Shown here piece after piece: positions 47,586 to 56,018 of a stretch of 64,000 nucleotides of DNA. Location of the stretch: positions 227,606 to 291,605 of the forward strand of contig NZ_LMUX01000021.1 of the NCBI RefSeq assembly GCF_009765705.1. Reading direction: 5' to 3'. The notes beneath the pieces are model-generated. The model worked only from the letters and a program-made list of their open reading frames with translations. It was not told the DNA's origin and did not search any database. This DNA comes from Burkholderia sp. L27(2015) (lineage in GTDB: Bacteria > Pseudomonadota > Gammaproteobacteria > Burkholderiales > Burkholderiaceae). Position numbers and translations under genes: made by a program. Numbering within the stretch: position 1 is the first letter of the stretch; every line of letters starts with the position of its first letter.

Positions 47586-47676
47586 AGCTGATGCGTCAGC
47601 CATAGTCTGACGCGTTAGTCGTATTCGATTGTAAGCATTCGGTTGACAGTCCAAGGGCACGATGCGAGCATGTAGA

Positions 47677-47704
47677 TTGTCGGCAATATGGAATAAACCG
47701 ACAA
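47677..47704 (+). promoter_or_regulatory. Variant GntR-type site upstream of the HbpS gene
   Basis: TTGTCGGCAATATG (47677-47690) differs at one base from the shared TTGTCGACAATATG motif. A reverse half-site CCGACAA (47698-47704) makes a TTGTCGG-N14-CCGACAA inverted repeat. It lies about 165 bases before the HbpS/GlcG gene. A -10 like GAATAA is weak. Confidence 0.5.
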
Positions 47705-47866
47705 TTCGCATTTCCAACCGGCTGGTGAACCTCGGATTGCTTGGACTTGGTCTCATGGACTTGTCACCGGGCTCGCCTCCGGGCTGGTTTCTTGACTCGC
47801 CCCTTCGCCGGAGCGTCGGGGTGAGGTCCGCAATAGCCGCGAAATAAAATATAAGGGAGAGTTGAT

Positions 47867-48391
47867 ATGTCGAAATTGGGTGTGACCTCGCTATTCATCG
47901 CCGCCAGCCTGGCAAGTTTTTCGGCTTTTGCACAAACCCCGCCAGCGCCAACGGCCGGCGGATTGCCTGCGCGTGCACCGTTCGATGTTCCCTACGGCAT
48001 GCCGATCAATCTTGAAAGCGCGAATCAGGCGCTCGCCGCGGCACAAGCTGAGGCGGCACGGCACGGCTGGCCCGAAGCGATTGCCGTCACCGGCCCGAAC
48101 GGCGAATTGATCGCCTTCGAAAAAATGGACGACACCCAGAACGCCTCTCCCGGCATCGCACTGCGCAAGGCGAAAACCGCCGCGCGCTTCCGCCGCGACA
48201 CCCGCGCGTTCTATAACGGCTTTGAAACCGGTCACACTTATTCGGCTACGCTGGATCCGTCGCTCGCCGCGTCCCCGGGCGGTTATCCGCTGGTGATGAA
48301 CGGCAAGATCGTCGGCGCGATCGGTTGCAGCGGTGGTAGCGGCGATCAGGACGCCGATATCTGCAAAGCAGGCGCGGACGCGGTCAAATAA
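47867..48391 (+). CDS. GlcG/HbpS family haem-binding-like periplasmic protein
   Basis: The 174-residue protein has a signal peptide (MSKLGVTSLFIAASLASFSAFA-Q) and a single GlcG/HbpS domain with LESANQALAAAQAEAARHGWPEAIAVTGPNGELIAFEKMDDT and the glycine-rich end GKIVGAIGCSGGSGDQDADICKAG. Family members bind haem or cofactors and often accompany periplasmic dehydrogenases. It precedes the three-subunit dehydrogenase genes on the same strand, 178 bases away. Confidence 0.87.
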   Translation: MSKLGVTSLFIAASLASFSAFAQTPPAPTAGGLPARAPFDVPYGMPINLESANQALAAAQAEAARHGWPEAIAVTGPNGELIAFEKMDDTQNASPGIALRKAKTAARFRRDTRAFYNGFETGHTYSATLDPSLAASPGGYPLVMNGKIVGAIGCSGGSGDQDADICKAGADAVK

Positions 48392-48568
48392 GGCGTGATG
48401 CCATTGACCACGGCACGGGTGCCATCCTCTCAAGGCGCCGGTGCCGTCCGGTAAAGCCGTGAAGTAACGCAGCGAAATAAGGCTATCGAGTCAGCAGGGC
48501 CGAGACCGCCCCTGCTTTCCACCGGTTCCTTTTGCCGTCCTTAGCTCGGACATGTTCTGGATCGCTAA

Positions 48569-49324
48569 ATGACAGAAAAATCTAAATCCCCACCCCAGGA
48601 AGTACCGCAAGCGCAGGTGCAAGCGTCGCGGCGCAGCTTCCTGTTCAAGAGCGTTGCGATCCTGCCCGCTGCCGGTGCTTTGGCCGGGTGCGACGTGTCC
48701 ACCTCGGGCAATGCCGCCGCAGCGACATCCGCGGCCGACACCACGCCCTACCAGACCCGCTACTTCACGGCCGACGAATGGCGCTTCATCGAAGCGGCCG
48801 TCGACCGGCTGATTCCCGCGGATGCGGAAGGCCCCGGGGCGCTGGAACTGAATGTGGCCGTTTTCATCGACCGGCAAATGGACTCGGGCTTCGGCCACGC
48901 GTCCACGTGGTATATGCAAGGCCCCTTTCACCCCGACGCGCCGGCCTTGAGCGGTTATCAAAGCCCGCTGACCCCGCGCGAACTTTACCGCGCCGGCATC
49001 GCATCGCTTAACGAATACTGCAAGGCCCATTTCTCGGGCAAGAGTTTCATGGAGCTGACGCCGGCCGACCAGGACAAGCTGTTCCACGGTATGGACGGCG
49101 GCACCGTCAAGCTCGAACACGTATCGGCCGGCAAGTTCTTCGCGCTGCTGTTGCAGAACACCAAGGAAGGCTATCTTGCCGACCCGATACACGGTGGCAA
49201 CAAGGGCGGCGGCAGCTGGAAAATGATCGGCTTTCCGGGCGCACGCGCGGATTACCTCGACTGGGTCGCGCAACCCGGCAAGGTCTATCCGCTGGGCACC
49301 GTCACGATCGCCGACGCGACCTAA
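48569..49324 (+). CDS. Gluconate 2-dehydrogenase-type subunit 3 (gamma), Tat lipoprotein
   Basis: The 251-residue protein has a Tat motif (SRRSFLFKS, residues 20-28) followed by a lipobox LAGC with Cys41, and then the gluconate 2-dehydrogenase subunit 3 domain (FTADEWRFIEAAVDRLIPADAEGPGALE...FIDRQM). In this family the small subunit carries the Tat signal and escorts the folded flavoprotein to the periplasm. The two next genes encode the flavoprotein and the cytochrome c, so the three form one membrane-bound dehydrogenase. Confidence 0.91.
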   Translation: MTEKSKSPPQEVPQAQVQASRRSFLFKSVAILPAAGALAGCDVSTSGNAAAATSAADTTPYQTRYFTADEWRFIEAAVDRLIPADAEGPGALELNVAVFIDRQMDSGFGHASTWYMQGPFHPDAPALSGYQSPLTPRELYRAGIASLNEYCKAHFSGKSFMELTPADQDKLFHGMDGGTVKLEHVSAGKFFALLLQNTKEGYLADPIHGGNKGGGSWKMIGFPGARADYLDWVAQPGKVYPLGTVTIADAT

Positions 49325-49458
49325 TCCGCTGGACCGCGGCCGGGTACGGCGCGGCGGGTAGGAACGGGCCAAGCGCGCTGGTCAAGCCCGCGCAGCCAAC
49401 CCAGATCGAGCCGACGCAACACGTCGACCCAAGCAAAAGAGCAAATCAGGAGACCTGC

Positions 49459-51240
49459 ATGGCAGATATCAAGAAGCCCAAAGTGGATGCGGTGGTGGTC
49501 GGCATGGGCTGGACCGGCGCGATCATGAGCATCGAATTGGCCGCGGCCGGCCTGAACGTGGTTGCGCTGGAGCGTGGCGAAAACCGCGACAGTGCCTCGT
49601 TCGCGTATCCGAAGGTAGCCGACGAACTGAGCTACGTGCAGCGTTCCAAACTGATGCAGAGTCTCGCGCGCGAGACCGTGACCATCCGCCATACCGCGCA
49701 GGACGAAGCGTTGCCGTTGCGCCAGTACGGCGCGTTCCTGTTCGGCGACGGTGTCGGCGGATCGGGCGTGCATTGGAACGGCTTCACGTATCGGGCCACC
49801 GACGCGGACCTGAAAATCCGCAGCCATTACGAAGCGCGCTACGGCAAGAACTTCATTCCTGCCGACATGACGATTCAGGATTGGCCGGTGACCGTTGCTG
49901 AACTCGAGCCGTTCTACGACCAATTCGAATATATGGCCGGCACCTCGGGCCAGGCCGGCAACGTGCAAGGTCAATTGATCGCCGGCGGCAACCCGCTGGA
50001 AGCGCCGCGCTCGCGCAACTATGCGCTGCCGCCGTTGCCCACGGCCTACCCGGCGCAGTTGTTCGACAAAGCCGCGCGCGACTTGGGATACCACACCTAT
50101 CCGACACCCGCCTCCATCGCATCGAAGGCCTATACGAACCCGTACGGCATGGAGATGGGGCCGTGTAATTTCTGCGGCTACTGCGAGCTGTTCGGTTGCT
50201 ATATGTACTCGAAGGCATCGCCGCTCGCCTGCATCGTGCCGGCGCTGCTCAGGAAACCGAATTTTGAATTGCGCGACCGCTCGCAAGTGGTACGCGTCAA
50301 TCTCGATGCCGGCGGCAAACGTGCCACGGGCGTCACGTATATCGACGCGCAAGGCCGCACCGTAGAGCAACCCGCTGACATCGTCGCGCTGTGCGCCTAC
50401 CAGATGCACAACGTGCGCTTGCTGCTGCTCTCCGGCATCGGCAAACCGTACGATCCCGTCACAGGCGAAGGCACGGTCGGCAAGAATTATGCGTATCAAA
50501 AGAACAGCAAGCTGCCGCTGTTCTTCGACAAGGACGTAGCGATCAACCCGTTCATCGGTTCCGGCGCGGGCGGCGTGGTGTATGACGATTTCAACGCGGA
50601 CAACTTCGATCACGGTCCGCTGAATTTCGTCGGCGGCGCGATCACCTTTGTCGCCGTCACCGGCGGGCGTCCGATCGCGCAAGCGGCGGTTCCCCCGGGC
50701 ACGCCGAAATGGGGTTCCGGCTGGAAGAAGTCGCTCAAGGACCACTACCTTCATTCGTTCTCGATCGCGACCCAAGGCTCGGTGATGTCCTACCGCGACA
50801 ACTACCTGGACTTGGATCCGACCTACAAGGATGCCTACGGGCAGCCGCTGCTGCGCATGACCTTCGACTGGAAAGATAACGAAGGCAAGATGACGCAATT
50901 CGTCAGCCAGAAAGCCGCCGAGGTCGGCCGCGCGATGAATCCCGCGCCCAAGCTCGTGACGATGAACGCGGGCAAGGTCGGCGACCACTTCGATACGGGA
51001 CCGTACCAGAGCACGCACACGACCGGTGGCGCCATCGCGGGAGACCGGCCCGATAACAGCGTGGTCAACAAATATCTGCAATCGTGGGACGTGCCCAATG
51101 TGTTCGTCGCCGGCGCATGTGCATTTCCGCAAAACCTCGGGATCAATCCCACCGGCACGATCGGTGCGATGACGTATATGGCCACCAAGGCAATTCGCGA
51201 GGTGTACTTGAAGAACCCCGGTCCGCTGGTCCAAGCGTAA
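49459..51240 (+). CDS. GMC-family FAD dehydrogenase large subunit
   Basis: The 593-residue flavoprotein has the FAD dinucleotide site VVVGMGWTGAIMSIELAAAGLNVVALERG at residues 10-38, GVGGSGVHWNG near 97, a cysteine cluster CNFCGYCELFGCYM near 236 and the GMC C-terminal domain with TTGGAIAGDRPDNSVVNKYLQSWDVPNVFVAGACAFPQNLGINPT. It has no signal of its own and is expected to be co-exported with the Tat subunit. It would oxidise a sugar, sugar acid or alcohol in the periplasm and pass electrons to the cytochrome c subunit. The true substrate is unknown; gluconate is only the family name. Confidence 0.92.
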   Translation: MADIKKPKVDAVVVGMGWTGAIMSIELAAAGLNVVALERGENRDSASFAYPKVADELSYVQRSKLMQSLARETVTIRHTAQDEALPLRQYGAFLFGDGVGGSGVHWNGFTYRATDADLKIRSHYEARYGKNFIPADMTIQDWPVTVAELEPFYDQFEYMAGTSGQAGNVQGQLIAGGNPLEAPRSRNYALPPLPTAYPAQLFDKAARDLGYHTYPTPASIASKAYTNPYGMEMGPCNFCGYCELFGCYMYSKASPLACIVPALLRKPNFELRDRSQVVRVNLDAGGKRATGVTYIDAQGRTVEQPADIVALCAYQMHNVRLLLLSGIGKPYDPVTGEGTVGKNYAYQKNSKLPLFFDKDVAINPFIGSGAGGVVYDDFNADNFDHGPLNFVGGAITFVAVTGGRPIAQAAVPPGTPKWGSGWKKSLKDHYLHSFSIATQGSVMSYRDNYLDLDPTYKDAYGQPLLRMTFDWKDNEGKMTQFVSQKAAEVGRAMNPAPKLVTMNAGKVGDHFDTGPYQSTHTTGGAIAGDRPDNSVVNKYLQSWDVPNVFVAGACAFPQNLGINPTGTIGAMTYMATKAIREVYLKNPGPLVQA

Positions 51241-51250
51241 GAGTTCTCAA

Positions 51251-52600
51251 ATGAAAACATATATGAACTGGATGTCGCTCGCGGCGACGCCTCTCGCGGC
51301 GCTTGCACTCACTGTCTTCGCTGCCGGCTCGGCGCAGGCGCAAAGCGCCTCGTCGTCGGCAGTGGCCGTAGCCGCCACGGGCGATGCGCAAATCATGCGG
51401 GGCGCGTATCTGTCCAAAGTGGGCGATTGCGCGGCCTGTCACACAGTCGACAAGAGCAAACCGTTCGCCGGCGGCCTGCCGCTGGCCACGCCATTCGGCA
51501 CGCTGTATTCGACCAACATCACGCCGGACAACGCTACCGGCATTGGCGCTTACAGCTACGACGATTTTGCCCGGGCGCTACGCGAAGGCGTTGCCAAGGA
51601 TGGTCGCCGGCTTTATCCCGCGATGCCCTATCCGTCGTACGCCAAGATCAACGACGACGATATGCATGCGCTGTATCGCTACTTCCTCGGCGGCGTGCAA
51701 CCGATATCCGCGGCGAATCATGAAAATGGCTTGAATTTCCCGTTCAACATCCGCCCCTTGATGACGGTCTGGAACACGCTCTATCTGCCCAAAGGCATCT
51801 ATCAGCCGGACCCGCAGCAAAGCGTCGAATGGAACCGTGGCGCGTATCTTGTGCAAGGCCTGGAGCATTGCGGCGCATGTCATACGCCGCGTGGGGTTAC
51901 GGGCCAGGAGCTGTCGTTCGGCGAACAAGGCAACGGCGTATTTCTGTCCGGCTATACGCTGGCGGGATGGTACGCGCCGAATTTGCGCAGCGTAGTGGCG
52001 GACCATGGCGGCAACTGGTCGCATCAGGAGGTCGTGGCTTACTTGCGCAGCGGCCGTAGCAAAGACGGCGCAGCGTTCGGTCCGATGTCCGAGGTGATCG
52101 AGGACAGCACCCAATATCTGCACGACGACGATTTGAATGCGATCGCCACTTACCTGACCTCGCCCGCAGTACAAACCGTGGCCTCTACCGTCACGCAACC
52201 GACGCCGCCGGCCGCTGGTGCGCAAGATGTCGTGGCGACCGAATTGCGTGCCGGCCATATTGGCTCGACCGGTGCCGCCGTGTATCTGAACAGTTGTAAC
52301 GCGTGCCATCGATCCGACGGTACCGGCGCGATGGCGGCCTTCCCCGCTTTGGCAGGGAATGCAGCGGTCAATACGACGGATCCGAGTTCGCTAATTCATA
52401 TCGTGCTGACCGGCTCGCATATGCCCGCGACCGATGCGGCTCCCACGCCTGTGGCGATGCCCGGGTTCGGCGCGCGGCTGTCGGATCAGCAGGTGGCCGA
52501 CCTGTTGAGCTTCGTGCGCAGCAGTTGGGGCAACCATGCGCCGGCCGTTACGCCGGATCAAGTGGCGAAGGTACGGAAAGTCGCGTCCAGCGCGCCATAA
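51251..52600 (+). CDS. Tri-haem cytochrome c subunit of the GMC dehydrogenase
   Basis: The 449-residue protein has a signal peptide (to about AQAQSA, residue 31) and three c-type haem sites: CAACH near residue 60, CGACH near 210 and CNACH near 350, each with downstream Met-ligand regions. This is the layout of gluconate/alcohol dehydrogenase cytochrome subunits, which pass electrons from the flavoprotein to ubiquinone. It starts 10 bases after the GMC gene. The gene ends the operon and is followed by a tandem repeat tract. Confidence 0.92.
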   Translation: MKTYMNWMSLAATPLAALALTVFAAGSAQAQSASSSAVAVAATGDAQIMRGAYLSKVGDCAACHTVDKSKPFAGGLPLATPFGTLYSTNITPDNATGIGAYSYDDFARALREGVAKDGRRLYPAMPYPSYAKINDDDMHALYRYFLGGVQPISAANHENGLNFPFNIRPLMTVWNTLYLPKGIYQPDPQQSVEWNRGAYLVQGLEHCGACHTPRGVTGQELSFGEQGNGVFLSGYTLAGWYAPNLRSVVADHGGNWSHQEVVAYLRSGRSKDGAAFGPMSEVIEDSTQYLHDDDLNAIATYLTSPAVQTVASTVTQPTPPAAGAQDVVATELRAGHIGSTGAAVYLNSCNACHRSDGTGAMAAFPALAGNAAVNTTDPSSLIHIVLTGSHMPATDAAPTPVAMPGFGARLSDQQVADLLSFVRSSWGNHAPAVTPDQVAKVRKVASSAP

Positions 52601-52610
52601 ATCGGGCTCA

Positions 52611-52658
52611 AAGCGGGAACACAAGCGGGAACGTAAAGCAGGGACGCAAAACGGGGAC
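52611..52658. repeat. Four 12-13 bp degenerate tandem units after the cytochrome c gene
   Basis: AAGCGGGAAC (52611-52620, 52623-52632), AAGCAGGGAC (52636-52645) and AAACGGGGAC (52649-52658) are spaced 12, 13 and 13 bases. The tract starts 10 bases after the stop codon. Confidence 0.8.
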
Positions 52659-52712
52659 GTATCTGGCGTGCGACGGGTAGACGGCGAGCACTTCGCCTAA
52701 GCAACAGGCGGT

Positions 52713-52768
52713 TTTACTGCACTGCAATATATGGTTATAATAGGGTTTGTGTTTAGGTATTAACCCTA
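52713..52768 (+). promoter_or_regulatory. Strong promoter and inverted repeat before a small ORF
   Basis: TTTACT (52713-52718) and a perfect TATAAT (52736-52741) with a 17-bp spacer lie upstream of the 50-residue ORF. TAGGGTT (52741-52747) and AACCCTA (52762-52768) form a perfect inverted repeat overlapping the -10 box and ending at the ribosome-binding site, which could be an operator or an RNA hairpin. Confidence 0.65.
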
Positions 52769-52777
52769 GGAGCCATC

Positions 52778-52930
52778 ATGCAAGCCTTAGCCAATGTTGT
52801 TACTGCCATGCCAGCCCGTAAGGTGCTGCAAATCTGCGCGGACAGCTTGAGCGACGCGTTCACGTGGGTGCGGGAACTGGCCGAAGAAGTGCGCAAGGTA
52901 CGCAGCGAAGCACTGAAGCGGATGCCCTGA
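52778..52930 (+). CDS. Small protein of 50 residues, unknown function
   Basis: The ORF encodes 50 residues from an ATG preceded by AGGAG with ideal spacing. The protein begins MQALANVVTAMPARKVLQIC and continues as a charged amphipathic helix (WVRELAEEVRKVRSEALKRMP). It has no signal peptide or membrane helix, and one Cys. The strong upstream promoter and ribosome-binding site argue that it is real. I do not recognise a family. Confidence 0.6.
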   Translation: MQALANVVTAMPARKVLQICADSLSDAFTWVRELAEEVRKVRSEALKRMP

Positions 52931-53229
52931 GCGAGTTGTCGCGCTGCATATAACGGTTGCTGGCTGGCGCAATGCCAACCGCAGCCGTGCGAGCCACTTG
53001 CTTTGCTGTGTTTTGCCGCTTTGCGTTGTTTTGTCGCTTTATTGATTGTCCTGACCCATCAGGCTTTGTTAGCTCGCGTTTAACTCGTACGCTAATGCGC
53101 CGCGCCGTTACGCGCCCAGTGCGGCATCATGCCCGCGCCATCTAGAAATCCCCCGAATCGACACTCATATAAGGCCAAAAGCCAGTCAGGGCTTGGTCAC
53201 GCGGCTAGCCATCGAATTGCAATTGTTCG
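52931..53229. other. Gene-free intergenic region
   Basis: About 300 bases between the small ORF and the next GntR gene hold no convincing reading frame. The left part is T/G-rich with repeated TTTGCTGTGTTTTGCCGCTTTGC-like words (53000-53040), and no clear terminator is visible. Confidence 0.5.
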
Positions 53230-53241
53230 ACTGTTGACAGT
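53230..53241. promoter_or_regulatory. Candidate autoregulatory operator of a GntR gene
   Basis: ACTGTTGACAGT has perfect 5-bp inverted arms (ACTGT/ACAGT) and lies 22 bases before the GntR start. Its size and symmetry match FCD-type operators such as the TGTCGACA sites elsewhere in the window, but with a different core. Confidence 0.5.
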
Positions 53242-53262
53242 TTCCATATATCAGCCGATGAT

Positions 53263-54003
53263 ATGCTAATGCATACTGAATATACTTCCCTGATAACGGT
53301 CGCTGAGTTGCGTTCGCAAACGTTGACCGGCGTCGTTCAGCGCGAAATCGAACGCATGATCCTGAGCGGCGAACTCGCGCCAGGCGAGCGTTTGAACGAA
53401 AAACTCGTGGCTGACAAGCTGATGGTAAGCCGTGGGCCGGTTCGGGAAGCCTGCCGAGCGCTAGCGGAAATGGGTCTGGTTTATTTGGTGCCGAATCGCG
53501 GTGTCTTCATCAATCAATTGACCAAGGCGGACGCGGTGGAGGTGTACGACTTGCGCGCCGGGTTGACCGCGCTGGCGTCCTCACTACTGTGCTCGATGCT
53601 CACGGCACCCACACTTGCCGCGCTCGAAGCGCTCGTCGCGGATATGCAAATCGCCGCCGAAAATGGCGACTTCGCCAAGTTCTATCCGCTGAACGTCGAA
53701 TTCCATGATTTCATCGTTCGCTCGACCGAAAACGGCCGGCTGATCAAGATGTACCGCTCGCTGGTGAAAGAGTTTCACCTGTTTCGTACGCATGGACTCA
53801 TGGAGCGCGATGCGCTGCTGGCGTCCAATCTCGAGCACCACGGGATCCTCGCGGCGCTCAAGGCCAAGGATCCCCAGGCCGTGTACACCGCCAGTTTCGA
53901 GCACGTGAACTGCGGGAAAAATCGGATGCTGCTGGCGCTCGATGGCTTGCGGCTCAACTCCGCAGAAAAACGTCACGACGTCGCGACCACCCCAATCGCG
54001 TAA
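53263..54003 (+). CDS. GntR-family transcriptional regulator (FCD subfamily)
   Basis: The 246-residue regulator has the GntR winged helix (LNEKLVADKLMVSRGPVREACRALAEMGLVYLVPNRGVFI, about residues 46-85) and an FCD domain with NVEFHDFIVRSTEN. It is distinct in sequence from the GntR proteins at 39737 and 54043. It lies between the dehydrogenase operon and a convergent GntR gene, so its target could be either the upstream or the TTT-transporter genes. Confidence 0.91.
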   Translation: MLMHTEYTSLITVAELRSQTLTGVVQREIERMILSGELAPGERLNEKLVADKLMVSRGPVREACRALAEMGLVYLVPNRGVFINQLTKADAVEVYDLRAGLTALASSLLCSMLTAPTLAALEALVADMQIAAENGDFAKFYPLNVEFHDFIVRSTENGRLIKMYRSLVKEFHLFRTHGLMERDALLASNLEHHGILAALKAKDPQAVYTASFEHVNCGKNRMLLALDGLRLNSAEKRHDVATTPIA

Positions 54004-54042
54004 CTATGCGCCCATAGCTTGGGTCACCACGCACCTCATCGA

Positions 54043-54711
54043 TCAGTAATCGAACATATTACTGCGCACATTGACCAAGTGAGTGACGACCCGATTCCTG
54101 GCCGTGTCGGCATCGCGATCGCGCAACGCATCCAGCAAGGCGCGGTGCTCTCGCTGATAGGCCGCGCGCCGCTCCACGGTCATGCTCTTCTTCTTCAATA
54201 ACCCCCACTCGCTGCGCTCACGCACCTTCAGCATCAACTTGAACACGCCGATGACGAAGTTGTTGTGCGTCGCGTCGGCGAGCTTCTGATGAAACGCGCC
54301 ATCCCAGTACTCGAACTGCTCGAGCGTTGTCGCTAACTCCGCGTTGCGGCAGCACGCCTCCAGTTCGCCGAAGTCCGCAGCCGTGCCGTTTCTCACGACC
54401 AGATCCGTCAAACCGGGTTCGAAGATCAGCCGCGCTTCCATCAACTCGGCCGGGCTTACTTCCTCTTGCGTCTGCGGCAGCTTCTCCAGCATGTCGGCAG
54501 CCACGTACGTTCCGCTTCCCACCGTCTGCGTAATTAGCCCCAACTCCTTTAACTGAGCCAATGCGCGACGCACCGTCGAGCGCCCGACCGCATACGATTC
54601 GCTCATCTGGCGCTCGGTGGGCAGCTTCTCGCCGGGATGCCAGAGCGCGTCGCGCAGATTCGCGAGCAGCGCTTCTTTCAAGGTGTAAGCGGGGTCGGCC
54701 GATAGTGACAT
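54043..54711 (-). CDS. GntR-family regulator (FadR/FCD type)
   Basis: The 222-residue regulator starts MSLSADPAYTLKEALLANLRDAL, with HTH GEKLPTERQMSESYAVGRSTVRRALAQLKELGLITQTVGSGTYV (about residues 28-70) and an FCD effector domain. The start at 54711 was chosen because the longer frame reads through the divergent promoter. It is divergent from the FAH-TctB-TctA genes across a 240-bp gap with TTGGT/ACCA inverted repeats, and is their probable repressor. Confidence 0.88.
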   Translation of the reverse strand: MSLSADPAYTLKEALLANLRDALWHPGEKLPTERQMSESYAVGRSTVRRALAQLKELGLITQTVGSGTYVAADMLEKLPQTQEEVSPAELMEARLIFEPGLTDLVVRNGTAADFGELEACCRNAELATTLEQFEYWDGAFHQKLADATHNNFVIGVFKLMLKVRERSEWGLLKKKSMTVERRAAYQREHRALLDALRDRDADTARNRVVTHLVNVRSNMFDY

Positions 54712-54775
54712 CGTTGGATCGCCTGAGGTTGATGAAAACGTGATCATAATATAGCGCGCAATCGATTGGTGTAAA

Positions 54776-54794
54776 TTGGTCTTATCACTACCAT
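54776..54794. promoter_or_regulatory. Candidate GntR operator upstream of the FAH-Tct operon
   Basis: TTGGT (54776-54780) and ACCAT (54790-54794) form a near-perfect inverted repeat with a 9-base spacer in the divergent region between the GntR and FAH genes. A similar TTGGT-N10-ACCAA repeat occurs at 62386-62405 upstream of a TctC gene. Confidence 0.4.
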
Positions 54795-54949
54795 AAGCGC
54801 AAGCTTCTACATCACGCCTACTCTCTCGCCCCTGACCCATCGCCCTATACATCCCAGCAGATATGTACTCATTGACGAGGCTTCGGTCGATTGCTAGTAT
54901 GGTTAACTTGGTTCTGTAAAAAACCCAAATACAACCAATTGGAGAATTA

Positions 54950-55831
54950 ATGCGTTTCGCTACTCTCGACATCGACGGCCGCGCACGGCCGGTCGTCATT
55001 TCCGACGATGCCCGCAGCTACTGCGATGTTCGCCATCTGCTGCCGGGTTTCGACGGCGACATGATCGATCTCATCGCGCAGGTACCGGCGCCCGCGCAAG
55101 CCGCGGCCTTCGCTCATATCGAGAGCTGGCAGGCGCTCGATGGCCGCCCCACACTTGCACCGCTGAACGTGCGCCGCAACATCTTTTGCGTCGGTAAAAA
55201 CTACCACGAGCACGCAAAAGAATTCAGCCAGTCCGGCTTCGACAGCTCGGCCCAGACCGGCGAATTCGCACCGCCCGCGCCCGTGATTTTCACCAAACCC
55301 GCTTCGACCGTCGTCGGCGATATGGCGCCCGTGAGCGCGTTCGAACATCTGACCGAACAGCTTGACTACGAGGTCGAACTCGCCGTGGTGATCGGCAAGC
55401 CGGGGATCGGCATTACAAAGGCGCAAGCCTTCGATCACGTGTGGGGTTACACGATCGTCAACGACGTCACCGCGCGCGACCTTCAACAAAAACACCGCCA
55501 GTGGTTTCTCGGCAAATCGCTCGATACGTTTTGCCCGATGGGCCCGTGGCTCGTCACCGCCGACCAGGTCGACGGTGCCAACCTCGACGTGCGTTGCTGG
55601 ATCAACGGCGAACTGCGCCAGAACGCCAACACGCGCGACCTGATTTTCGACATTCCCACGATCATCGAAACGCTGTCCGCAGGGATTACCCTGCTGCCCG
55701 GCGACGTCATCGCCACCGGTACACCAGCAGGTGTCGGGATCGGTTTCAAGCCGCCGCGTTTCCTAAAGAAGGGCGATGTAATGAAACTTTCGATCGATAT
55801 GCTCGGCACACTGACTAACCATGTAAAGTAG
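54950..55831 (+). CDS. Fumarylacetoacetate hydrolase family protein
   Basis: The 293-residue cytoplasmic protein belongs to the FAH superfamily of C-C hydrolases, decarboxylases and isomerases. Visible landmarks are NIFCVGKNYHEHAKE near 79, PVIFTKPASTVVG near 105, metal-binding ELAVVIG after LDYEV near 130-140 and NDVTARDLQQKHRQWFLGKSLDTFCPMGPWLV near 168-198. Upstream TTGGAG gives a ribosome-binding site. As first gene before TctBA it may cleave a dicarbonyl intermediate of the imported acid. The exact reaction cannot be read from sequence. Confidence 0.9.
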   Translation: MRFATLDIDGRARPVVISDDARSYCDVRHLLPGFDGDMIDLIAQVPAPAQAAAFAHIESWQALDGRPTLAPLNVRRNIFCVGKNYHEHAKEFSQSGFDSSAQTGEFAPPAPVIFTKPASTVVGDMAPVSAFEHLTEQLDYEVELAVVIGKPGIGITKAQAFDHVWGYTIVNDVTARDLQQKHRQWFLGKSLDTFCPMGPWLVTADQVDGANLDVRCWINGELRQNANTRDLIFDIPTIIETLSAGITLLPGDVIATGTPAGVGIGFKPPRFLKKGDVMKLSIDMLGTLTNHVK

Positions 55832-56018
55832 TCATTGGCCGCTGCCCATCACGCTCTGCGCTACTGCACGAATCCAGATTGTGGACAATGGGTCGAAGCG
55901 GCAAAGCCCATAGCAATTCCGATACGAAGAAAATAAGCCAGCACAGTGCGCGCGTTGCCGTTTTGCGCGCGCTGTGACTTTATGGGCAGCTCGTGTCGAG
56001 TCACTGGAGACAGGCAAC

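Noticed and set aside
49321..51234. 637-residue minus-strand frame antisense to the GMC dehydrogenase
   Set aside because: Its composition is that of a shadow frame and the plus strand encodes a conserved flavoprotein with all motifs.
48569..52600. Confident assignment as gluconate 2-dehydrogenase
   Set aside because: The subunit families match, but the same families oxidise other sugars, sugar acids and alcohols, and the regulon suggests a different substrate.
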